Shown here one piece after another: positions 55,395 to 64,000 of a stretch of 64,000 nucleotides of DNA. Origin of the DNA: Hydrangea macrophylla (Eukaryota; Streptophyta; Magnoliopsida; Cornales; Hydrangeaceae). Position numbers and translations under genes: made by a program. The stretch's first letter is position 1. The number at the start of each line of letters is the position of its first letter. The notes under the pieces were generated by a model. That model did no database searches. It saw nothing but the letters and a program-made list of their open reading frames with translations, and was not told the origin of the DNA. The stretch is from assembly GCA_033977485.1 (NCBI GenBank), contig CM066994.1, positions 42,619,155 through 42,683,154 of the forward strand, read 5' to 3'.

Positions 55395-55938
55395 CATTTT
55401 TTTTTTGTTATCCTTAACCATATGGATAAACATGAGTATCATAAGTGTCATTGTATAATATATATTTATTATTAATATTTTTGTTTTCCCTACTATATGA
55501 ATAACTATGGGCTAATATAAGTCCACTTGGACAGTTAATAAATGTAATGGGTCATAATTTAAGGGTGTAAACATAATTAAGCCTTACATTTGTATAAAGT
55601 GGGGGATCTATTTGGGTGGATGTATTAATGCTACAACCAGATCTGTGATTGTGTCTTGTGGATAATTGGTAGTTTTTGCTGGTCTTTCTTTGGAGATTAT
55701 TTGGTTGATTTTTTAGGGAGATCTGATCTTGGCTTTTTATCACGTGTAATAGAGTGCTATTGGGTGTTTTGTATTTTGACTTCGTCCTTTTAATAAAAAG
55801 TTGGTTTGTTGAGTAGAAAAAAAAAAGTGGAAAACCTTCGAGAAAAGTTTCAAATTAATACATGTTTGTGTAATTTCTCAAAGTAATAATTTCTATAACT
55901 TTCCAAAGTTATACTTTGAAGTTACATCATAATTGTTA
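55395..55938. other. Intergenic DNA, no gene seen
   Basis: No features beyond short A/T runs. Confidence 0.4.
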
Positions 55939-55940
55939 TA

Positions 55941-56141
55941 CTCTCTCCGTACTTTAAAAATAGTCCACATTTCTTTTTTGGGATATCTCAAAATTATTGT
56001 TCACTTTCTTAAATTGGTAATACAATTTTACCTACTTTCCAAAACTATCCTTCCTTGAAATCTACACTAAGACAAAATTTAAAAAATTATTGTAATGATT
56101 AGGGGCAATTGTGAAAAGTAGGTGTAGATTTTTTTGTCCCC
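55941..56141. mobile_element. Stowaway-like MITE, right end truncated
   Basis: Starts CTCTCTCCGTACTTTAAAAA after TA and follows the same block order as 61103-61350 (GGATATCTCAAAATTA, ATACAATTTT, CCTTGAAATCTACAC, GTAGATTTTTTTGTCCC). The mirrored terminus is missing. Confidence 0.7.
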
Positions 56142-57240
56142 TGTACGGCAAAAAATGTTCTTATGCACGAGCATGCCAAGAAAACGTCTTGTTTGCCAAC
56201 AAACGTCCTCTAAATGTGGATAAATTGATCAGGCGATTTGGAAAGTGAAGGAACAACACTTTCATTTGAATTCTCTGTGCTTTGACAGAATCAAAGACAT
56301 TAAAAATGTAACAGAAATCTCACCAAACAAGTAAATGCCCAAAAGACAATATTTTTCGGTTACAAGATATTAGAGTGGTAATCGCGCCTCCAATTATAGA
56401 AACAAGAAGGGGAACACACGCCTTCTTACAGTTTGGAGTGGCAAAACTCACCTCCAAATATAGCACGAAGAAGAAGGGGATAACGCACCTTGTCTTACGA
56501 ATATGGAAGAACTACATTAAAATCTACTCCTAAAATAGGAAAAGGAAATAAAAGATAAAGATGCCTATAGCATGTAGTTTGTTTGATCGTTGATGATGGC
56601 CCTATTCTTCATTCCTCTATTGTATTTATAGGCAACATGCTTAATTTAATTAACTGCATAACCGCCATTGCATTTCAGACTGATCACTGCATTTCAGGCT
56701 GATCACTGCATAACTGCCACTATATTCTAGACTGATCACGTTACTTCAGGCTGATGACGTGGCTAATGAACATTATATGAAAATTTATAGATAATAACCT
56801 CTTATATAACTACCCCATAATTTGGTAGTTCATGGGTGGTTATTTCCCATAAAACTACCCAAGACTATTGTAGTTTTAGGTGGTTATCTCCCACTAAGCC
56901 ATTTAAATAATGGTCATGTGTTATTATAGCTCCACTACCACCATTCTCCACTACTTTGTAACCGCCATTCTCCACTAAATAGCAGTTATTCTACTTCTTT
57001 ATAACTATTTTAATACATGTGGCAGATTTTGTGCGCACATGTCGGAAAGATGGGCCCTTAGCAATTATTTACCATCATCCTGACTTGTTCCAATGAATAA
57101 CTGCCATCATCCTATGTTCAAACCCATCATTCTGGTCAACTACAAAATAACCACGTGGCACATTCCCCTCTTATGACCATATCCTTTGTGGGCCCATACC
57201 ATGTAATTTATTTTGTGGTGCAAACATCCCCTTAAAAAGG
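56142..57240. other. Unassigned segment, perhaps solo LTR
   Basis: No gene. A canonical TATA box (TATAAATACAATAG) is on the - strand at about 56637-56624. Four short repeats of TTCAGACTGATCACTGCA type lie at 56673-56760. Promoter box plus repeats would fit an LTR, but no partner or boundaries are seen. Confidence 0.35.
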
Positions 57241-57370
57241 TTTTTTTTTTTGGTCATCGGGGGTTTGTTCGGGCCAGCTTACGCGCACCTCGACTAATCC
57301 CCTGAGGCCCTGGAGTCACCAGGTGAATTCTCCAGTGGCCACGCTCTCCATGACTCGAACACTAAACCAC
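57241..57370 (-). mobile_element. SINE 3' part, 5'-truncated
   Basis: Read on the - strand: a B-box-like GTGTTCGAGTC (about 57362-57352), then GGGGATTAGTCGAGGTGCGC, TAAGCTGGCCCGAACA and a terminal A run (the T run at 57241-57252 on the + strand). The GATTAGTC..CGCGTAAGCTGGCCCG tail is characteristic of a widespread plant SINE group. The A box is absent. Confidence 0.7.
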
Positions 57371-57769
57371 TTTGGGGTATATTTATACATTTTTGATAAT
57401 GACATATGGTGTCGAATTGGGTCTATTTAAAAATAATATTATCTTTTGGGTTATATTTATACATTTTGGGGTCTACTTATCAACAATGTATGGTGTCAAA
57501 TTGGGTTTCGAACATTTAAATGGGGTGAGCTAGACTACATTTGGGCTAAAATAACACATGTACTAAAAAAATTCTCAAATTTTGGGGTGGACTAGACTAC
57601 ATTTGGGCTAAAATATCACATGTACTAATTTTTTTTAAATTTTTTCCCCCAAATTTGGGGGGACTAGATTACATTTGGGCTAAAATATCACATATAATTC
57701 AAAAAATTCCAAATGGTTTTGGGGTGGGGGGGGGGGGGTGTTATGGAGACTATATCCCACCCAGTCGTC
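57371..57769. repeat. Short direct repeats and G tract
   Basis: GACTA(C/G)ATTTGGGCTAAAATA recurs three times (about 57532, 57594, 57664) about 65 bp apart, followed by a G-rich run at 57719-57739. No gene. Confidence 0.65.
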
Positions 57770-59665
57770 CTTGGGCTATTTTCCACCAACTTTTTTGATA
57801 TTTACACCACTTTTGTTTTATTTTAATAGTTTTTAAATACTAATATCATTTACTTTTCTACAAAATTATACTCTTTTGATATATCCAAAATACCCATTTA
57901 AAAGCCAATTAGGGCTTATCAATTTTATTTCACACGGAGTTTATATTGCTCATCTCTTTCAAGTGACATTCCCCACTGAACGTCCATCATCGGTTGTCAC
58001 CGTTGCCCTCACCGGCAACAATATACCCCACCAGAAGTCGTCGTCGCTTTGGAATACTCCTGAGAATTTTTTTTTATTTATTTACTTTGGGGGGGGGAGG
58101 GGGGTGTGGAGAAAGAGAATCAAATATTCTTGAATGTAACCATAATTTTGTCACCATTTGCAATTTGTGTTTTTTTGGACTGATAAAGCCCCTCAATCAA
58201 CAATTTCTATTTTGGTTCTAAAGTGTTGGATAACGATTTTCAATTCTAAAATAGTGATAAAGAATCAGAACCAGGTCATTTTGTTCGTAAATGTGTTCAA
58301 ATACTGCTTTTTGGTAGTGTCTTTTGAATATATATATATTGTAAGATTTTAAAATCTAGATTTTGTTTAGGCTTTGGATTTTATGTTGCTTGGATCCTTA
58401 ATCAGATCTTTTGGGTTAATTTGTCGTTTGTTCTTAATTTTTCTTACTTTTCATGCTTAAGTTATGCCCTAAATGAAATGGATATGCCCTAAATCACTAA
58501 TTGCTTTAAAAACAAAAGACATTGATTGTGTTCATGTACTCCTTATTTTTTTATTTTTCTTCTTATTTGACTATCATGTTTGTCGTCTAATATATTTTGT
58601 TTGATAGAGTTCTAGATTCTATTTGAAGGAGATAAGAGAAGCAGACTACTTTGGCAGAAGATTGGAGGAGTGGATTACTCTGGTAGAAAGTTTCATGATT
58701 GAATAAGTAATTTTTTGTTGTATATTTTTAAATTTTGTAATGTGATTTTAATATCTCTTTGTTTATTTTTTTATTTTGTGATTTCAATATATCTTTCTGT
58801 GTGAGTTGTAGTTTACTCTTGCAATCATATTTCTAAGAAATTGAGCTTTAGTTTGTTTTTAGTTCCTTTTAGACTTTAGTCCCACCGCATTGTAACTCAA
58901 AATTTTCAATGATTAAACATTGTATCTTATGATTTTATAGTTGCTATTAGACTTCTTTGGCTTGGGGCATTTGATATTTCTATTTTTAGTTTTTGTGTAA
59001 TTTGTGGGTTTGCTTTGGTCATTTTCTTGCTTCTTTATTTTCGAGTGATTCTTTTGTTTGGATTTGGTCTGGTGCTATCTGTGTGCCCACATGGTAATAG
59101 GGTTTTGCCCAAGGTTTATTGAGTCTCTGTTGTAACTTCCTTGGCCTTTGAGACTCTACTTAATTTAATCAATTCATTTATTAATATTTAAAAAAATAAT
59201 TTTATATTTATACAAATCAAGTTGATGTAATTAAATGTTGTGGGCATACGAATATATATGTATTATATTAAGTATATACTTATGTCAAAATATGGTTCAT
59301 ACTATTCCTATCAACTAATTTCGCTGTTGTGGTACAATAAAGAGATTCAACCGAAAAAAAAGGCACAATAATATGTAAGACGAACTTAGTTACCTCTTTT
59401 TATATCATTATCAAGTATATTCGATCAGGGTTTTTTTTTTTGTTGCTCAACTCTACTGTTTATTTTGACCCAAAAAAAAAAATCCCGTGCATTGCACGGG
59501 GTTACAACTAATTGCTTTTAAAACAAAAGACATTGATTGGCTTTTAGAGGGTATTTTGGGTATATTAAAAAGAGTATGATTTTCTGGTCAAGTAAATAAT
59601 TTTAGTGATTAAAAACAATTGAAACAAAGAAAAAAGTTTAGCAAAAATGTGGTGGGAATAGCCCC
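57770..59665. mobile_element. ~1.9-kb element with ~140-bp terminal inverted repeats
   Basis: 57771-57908 and the complement of about 59525-59657 share GGGCTATT..CCACCA, TTTTTAAT or AGTTTTTAA, ATTTACTT, AAAATCATACTCTTT, ATAT.CCAAAATACCC and TAAAAGCCAAT in the same order. Long arms suggest a Mutator-like element. The interior has no transposase; 57960-58060 (CATTCCCCACTGAACGTCC..) is more GC-rich and could be a captured fragment of a host gene. Target duplication not found. Confidence 0.6.
59485..59509 (+). mobile_element. Possible Helitron 3' terminus
   Basis: CCCGTGCATTGCACGGG (59484-59500) is an 8-bp-stem hairpin followed seven bases later by CTAA and then T. Helitrons end in a hairpin plus CTRR and insert before T. 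No 5' TC end was identified. Confidence 0.4.
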
Positions 59666-60084
59666 ACCAAAAAAAAAAGTGCATAAAAGATACAAATAAA
59701 AGAACAAAATCAAATCAATTTTCAAAAACATTTCATAAATGGCACAATAAACACATTTCATAATTGTGTTCATACACATTCCATAACTAAAATACATGCT
59801 GCAAGAATCAAGATATAAGGAATACATTTAACATATCCAATTCTATCACAATAAGGGTAAATTAGTCCAATAAACTCTCTTAAGAGTTTTGACTAGAAAA
59901 GGTTTAAGCAAGGGTTTTTACCACTAAAATTTCGTATAGAGAGATTTTTCACTAAAAACTAATTTCAAAATCCATAAATGTATCTTTGGAAAGTATTTAA
60001 AATTTTTATAATCAAATAGTATTTGTAGACAATAGTTTTAGGATGGCCAAAAATGAAAAGACGGACACATAAAAGGACAACATT

Positions 60085-60175
60085 TGGGACATAAAAATGT
60101 CACAAAGAAATATTCATAAGAGGATGTGGCATCCCATATGATAATAGAACCCACCACACTTATGATGACAAAATA
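60085..60175. repeat. Partial copy of the 60256 MITE
   Basis: GTCACAAAGAAATATTCATAAGAGG..GTGGCATCCCATATG..AGAACCCACCA matches one arm of 60256-60438. Confidence 0.65.
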
Positions 60176-60255
60176 GATTTTTAATTATGTTCACACATGA
60201 GCACGTGGCTAGCGGCTTTGATACTCCGTTGGTAATAATTGGAGAACATTTTTTT

Positions 60256-60438
60256 GAGTAATGTTAGAGTCACAAAAGGGTCACAAAAAGATGCTTATAA
60301 AAGGATGTGATATCTCATGTGGCACCCATATAGCAGTAGGACCCATCATACTTAACTCTGCCACGTGGGTGCCACATGGGATGCCACATCCTTTTGTGAG
60401 CATCTCTTTGTGACTCTTTTGTGACTCTAGCATTACTC
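60256..60438. mobile_element. 183-bp Mutator-type MITE
   Basis: Ends GAGTAATGTTAGAGTCACAA and the complement of GAGTAATGCTAGAGTCACAA; the arms carry AAAGATGCTTATAAAAGGATG-type text and GTGGCACCCA. The flanks ATTTTTTT and ATTTTTCT are an imperfect target repeat. Confidence 0.85.
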
Positions 60439-60499
60439 ATTTTTCTCACTCAATTTTGGTTTACCATTGTTTACTCGGATTTCACTGGATGACACGCAA

Positions 60500-61100
60500 T
60501 CATATTTTATTCCTATTTTACTCTTGTATTATCAACATAATTACTGAAATGAAACACATGTCACCCAGTGAAGGCTTGGATGAACAATGGTGAACCAAAA
60601 TTGGGTGAGAAAATATGCTCTCTAATAATTGACTCACTCTCTCTCTCTCTCTTGGGTAGCAATTGGTTACTGTTCTTGCTCCATTCCAGCTTTCTAAAAT
60701 CACTAAAATTAATTGAGTAATGCTATGCTTCCCAAATCCAATTCCCCATTCCAACTTATATAATAGTGTGTCCACTAGATTTTGATTGGAAAATATTGAA
60801 GTGACCCCATAGTGGTCAGTGGGTCCACTGAATTTTGATTGATACCACATTATTTAGTGAACTTAGTAGGCTTGGTCAATCACACGTAGGGGTGGACACG
60901 AGCCGAGCCGAGCTTGCTTGTGAGCTTTTTCACGCGAGCTTAAATGAGCCGAGCTTTCAAGTGATCGCGAGCTTTCTCGAGAGCTTTTTAATGAGCTTTT
61001 TCGCGCGCTCTTTAAAACCATATAGTTTAATGATAAATTAGTCATTTATCAAGACTATTTACGAGGTTTTCCATATTTTCTCTAAAATCATATAGTTTTA
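60500..61100. other. Intergenic repeats, no gene
   Basis: GAGTAATGCTATGC at 60715 looks like one more end of the GAGTAATG MITE type, without partner. 60890-61010 is a run of GAGC/GAGCCGAGC/GCGAGCTTT words, a familiar plant repeat text. Confidence 0.5.
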
Positions 61101-61102
61101 TA

Positions 61103-61350
61103 CTCCCTGCATCCTATTTTTTGAGTCATATATTCTATTTTGGGATGTCCCAAAATTAGTGTCCACTTTTCTAAATTGGTATACAATTTTTAATTACTTT
61201 CTAAAACTATCATTCCTTGAAATCTACACCAAGACAAAATTAAATTGTTGCATTGATTAGAGATAATTGTGAAAAATAGGTGTAGATTTTTTTTGTCCCT
61301 TTAATAAGTTGAGTTCCCAAGGGTGGACTCAAAAAATGGGACCGAGGGAG
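61103..61350. mobile_element. Stowaway-like MITE (Tc1/mariner type)
   Basis: 248 bp, left end CTCCCTGCATCCTATTTTTT after TA, right end the complement of CTCCCTCGGTCCCATTTTTT. CTCCCTCCGTCCCA is the classic Stowaway terminus. The right flank is AA instead of TA. Confidence 0.85.
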
Positions 61351-62340
61351 AAATATATATATATATATAAGTCACTATACAAGCTCTTTATCAAACCTAT
61401 TAATAGGGGTGTTCATGAGTCGGGTGAGTCCGATTTGACCCTCACCCGCTCATCCTTCCGAACACATGTCGGGTTAGGCAACTGTCACCTGCCATCCACC
61501 CACTTGGTTGACGAGTTCGGGTGAAAACCGAAAGATAGATAGAGATAAGAAAAAAAAAATTTCACCAGAAGAAAATAAGTACTGTATGTTAAAGATCTAC
61601 AAAATAAGAAAAAAAAATCATAAAATCAATTCTCAGGCTAGAGATCTGAAAACTCAAGAACAAATCATAAAATATCATATGATCTGAAGGACAACAACTT
61701 TTTTTTGAACTGTAAACCATCTGAACACATGATATAAAAATTACACAAAAAATTTTGAAACACCCAAGGTACCAAACAAAGACAACAAAAATCCCTCATC
61801 AACATCACCCTACCTGCTTTGATCTAAGTATAAATCAGCAACCATCAATAACAAATTCCATATAGCTTTTGTTGGTTTGAAATTCAGATCCCAAATCAGC
61901 TTGGATAAAGAATTTCAAAAATTGAGATGGAAAAGTAGATCTGAGGAGGTGGATATGCGCAGTGGTAGCGGTAGCTGGCAACGGGGAGGAAGTGATTGAC
62001 TGGGTGTTGCGTAGTGGTGGTGGTGACTAGTGACAGTGGTTGTGGCTGGCGACGGGACGAGCTGGTGGCGATGGGTGGTGACCAGACGAGCTGGTGGTAG
62101 TGTGACAAATACTGATATTGCACATTCATGTGCAAATATAATAGATATAGTGCTCATTTAATCCCCCAAATCCCTAGTTTTACATGCATATTTGAATTAA
62201 TATAATTTAATGGTGATGTCACTCAAATGCGTGTAATTATATGTTTTTATATATTTTATATGTTTAGGTAAAAATAAAGTGAAATAAAGGGAAAAAAATA
62301 AGTAGCAACCACACCGAAGCGTTTCTCATATATCTTGTTA
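61351..62340. other. Intergenic DNA with GT-rich segment, no gene
   Basis: 61385-61520 has words such as GTCGGGTGAGTCCG and GGGTTAGGCAACTG. 61950-62105 is GTGGTGG/GACGAGCTGGTGG-rich and reads as low-complexity Pro/His/Ser on the - strand. Neither is a convincing gene. Confidence 0.45.
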
Positions 62341-62559
62341 GTCAAAATTGGCACAGTAAAGTTTCTAAGAAGAATCCAAAAAAAAAAAAAAAGGAAACAC
62401 AAAACGTTGAAAAACAAAACCATTGAAAGTGATGTTTTTCATTGTTCCTTCCTCTAACTCTCTCTCCATCTCTCTGTCTGTTTTCTTCCTTTACAGGGTG
62501 TGTCAGAAGAGGGGAGAAAAACAAGGTGCGAGGAAGAAAATTGAGACAGCGAGAAGGAA

Positions 62560-62682
62560 ATGGCAAAGCTCATGCCAAGGTTGAAGAATGCAATGATGAC
62601 TTTTTCTCTCAAATTTCGTCTATACAAGGAAGCCAAACAACACACCAACAATCACAACAACACTGTTAGGGAGAGAATAGTT
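62560..62682 (+). CDS. Small uncharacterised frame (40 codons), doubtful
   Basis: I do not recognise it. ATG at 62560 starts MAKLMPRLKNAMMTFSLKF and ends in TAG at 62680-62682. It follows a pyrimidine-rich tract and CTTTACAG at 62490-62497, which would be a decent splice acceptor, so it could be the last exon of a small gene or a transposon remnant. The composition is less AT-rich than the surroundings. No domain is visible. Confidence 0.2.
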
Positions 62683-62699
62683 TAGGGAGGTTATCATGT

Positions 62700-63770
62700 G
62701 AGCACTTCATATTGTCCCTAGAAGTAGGAAACTTTAGTTTTTCTCTGTTTTTTCTAGTAGTTGTAAAAATTTTCTTTTATGTAATTGATGATTTCATGTT
62801 CCAAAAATATGTAGCAAAATTTTGTGTTTTGTATTTCTTAAAAATAAAATATTTGCTTTCTTGTAGGACCTTTGTCAATTTGTAGTAGTAAAACATTCCT
62901 ATTAAAGTTTAGATTTAATATTTTTTAGTCTAGTTAGTACTTATAGTTGTCCTCTAAAATAGTTTGAAACCCCAAATTTCCAGTTTTTATAGCAATATTT
63001 TTATTTACTAGAAGACAGATTTTGCAAGTAAATACCAGATTTCTTAGCCACGTAGTTGTTATAATCACCTACCAAAGCCCCAAGCACACCATATCCATAT
63101 CTCACTCCCAAATTAGATTAAGATTTGGTTTGACCTTATTTGTGTTCTTGGAGTTCAACCACTGTGACTCCACAAGAATCCAAAGTCAAATGTTTAGTAT
63201 TTTATTATTAATTCAATATTTCCATTTATTTATGTTTTATTAGCCTCGTTGTACTAAACTTTTCTATTTTGCAGATTCCACAAATTCAACCTCAGTTCAT
63301 GTTAAGTAAAGAAAATAATATAATAATAATAGTTTTCACCCTTACCTTGGTTTTATAACTTTAATTTTAATTGAACGGTGATTGTGTGCATCTATTTAAT
63401 ATATCTTTTAATTTTATTTTGAAGACAGTTTCAATTCCAAAATGGTAGGCTAAAACTTTAATTGGGGATATGTAATAAAAACTTTGAAACCACAGCTTCT
63501 GTGCACTAATCTTAAATGGGCAAATTTATCTAGATGGGTTGTTTTTCAATTTATGGCCAAAAATATCTATGTATCTATAGTTTATGACCATTTAACATGT
63601 TAATATACTATGGCTATATTGGACAACAAAAGATTACACATTTGAAAAAAGAATCTAATTATGTGGATTGTCAAGCTATGCCTTTTGTCATAAAAAACAC
63701 CTAGCATACTCAAACAATTCATATGACAAAATTTATATTTCAAATATGTGTTTATATATATTTCTATCCA
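62700..63770. other. AT-rich intergenic DNA, no gene seen
   Basis: No exon, repeat terminus or RNA gene supported. Confidence 0.5.
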
Positions 63771-63775
63771 CTAAT

Positions 63776-63895
63776 GGACAGGCAATTGTGTAGTGGCAGA
63801 GTGGTGGGGACTGGACACCGAATAACCCACGTCCGCAGCAGGCATGGTTCGAACCTAGCTACTGCCCAATTGCCTTTTTATTTTTCTTTAAACCA
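63776..63895 (+). mobile_element. tRNA-derived SINE
   Basis: RNA polymerase III internal promoter: A box TGGCAGAGTGG at 63794-63804 and B box GGTTCGAACC at 63846-63855. The spacing is tRNA-like. It ends in a T-rich tail. GGCAATTG near the start and CAATTGCC near the end are mirrored. It is not a real tRNA: no anticodon stem or CCA-acceptor pairing is convincing. Confidence 0.65.
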
Positions 63896-64000
63896 AACGA
63901 CGTCGTTTCATATCAAACCTGACACACTTGATATGACCCTGACTAGTGAAAGTTTACTTTCAAATAAAGAATGACTCTGCGGTCTTAAATGCCAAATCAT

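Noticed and set aside
61896..62157. Pro/His/Ser-rich - strand frames
   Set aside because: Low-complexity GTGGTGG composition, no domain or start context.
63790..63860. Genuine tRNA gene
   Set aside because: A and B boxes are present, but the cloverleaf stems do not pair convincingly and the 3' tail fits a SINE.
1..64000. CRISPR array, bacterial operons, phage or plasmid features, rRNA genes
   Set aside because: All signals are of a plant nuclear genome; the tandem repeats present have no uniform spacer-repeat structure.

Overview
This is a stretch of nuclear DNA from a flowering plant, probably a dicot. It is AT-rich, has plant-type GT..AG introns, and is packed with plant transposable elements of almost every class: Ty1/copia, Ty3/gypsy, CACTA, hAT, Mutator-like, MITEs, SINEs and possibly a Helitron. 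I see no bacterial-style operons. I cannot name the species. The only host gene I recognise is a MATE-family (DETOXIFICATION-type) transporter on the + strand. Four of its exons are spread over 5879-24284. It carries a stop codon, a frameshifting deletion, a 7-bp duplication and an hAT insertion, so it is a pseudogene; its first and last exons are not visible.

Layout: 1-1008 ends with the right terminus of a CACTA element. About 3130-5020 is an inverted-repeat element built around a repeated 16-bp palindrome and enclosing a retrotransposon gag scrap. 5879-24284 is the MATE pseudogene. Its third intron holds a roughly 10-kb Mutator-like element (about 7.96-17.83 kb) of the type that carries a Ulp1-like SUMO-protease gene. 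The protease gene is on the + strand and a MURA-type transposase converges on it from the - strand; both are broken. MATE exon 4 is split by a 3.65-kb hAT element (18659-22306, 8-bp target duplication). A 4.9-kb non-autonomous CACTA element (25466-30348, 3-bp target duplication) follows.

30.35-34.03 kb holds several MITEs. 34034-54509 is a decayed Ty1/copia element with two LTRs, interrupted by a Ty3/gypsy element (40394-49323, coding on the - strand, 5-bp target duplication GTTAT) and by a gag-only LTR element (about 49807-53477). 54.5-64 kb is intergenic DNA with Stowaway-like MITEs, a roughly 1.9-kb inverted-repeat element, a possible Helitron 3' end, Mutator-type MITEs and two tRNA-type SINEs.

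Relative insertion order can be read from the nesting. The MATE gene came before the hAT, Mutator-like and CACTA insertions in or near it. The copia element came before its gypsy, gag-only and MITE passengers. Nearly all recognisable protein-coding frames are interrupted, so this looks like an old, silenced transposon-rich region. The most rewarding parts are the Ulp1-carrying Mutator-like element, the palindrome array, and a set of MITEs that share the terminus GAGTAAT and have 9-bp target duplications.
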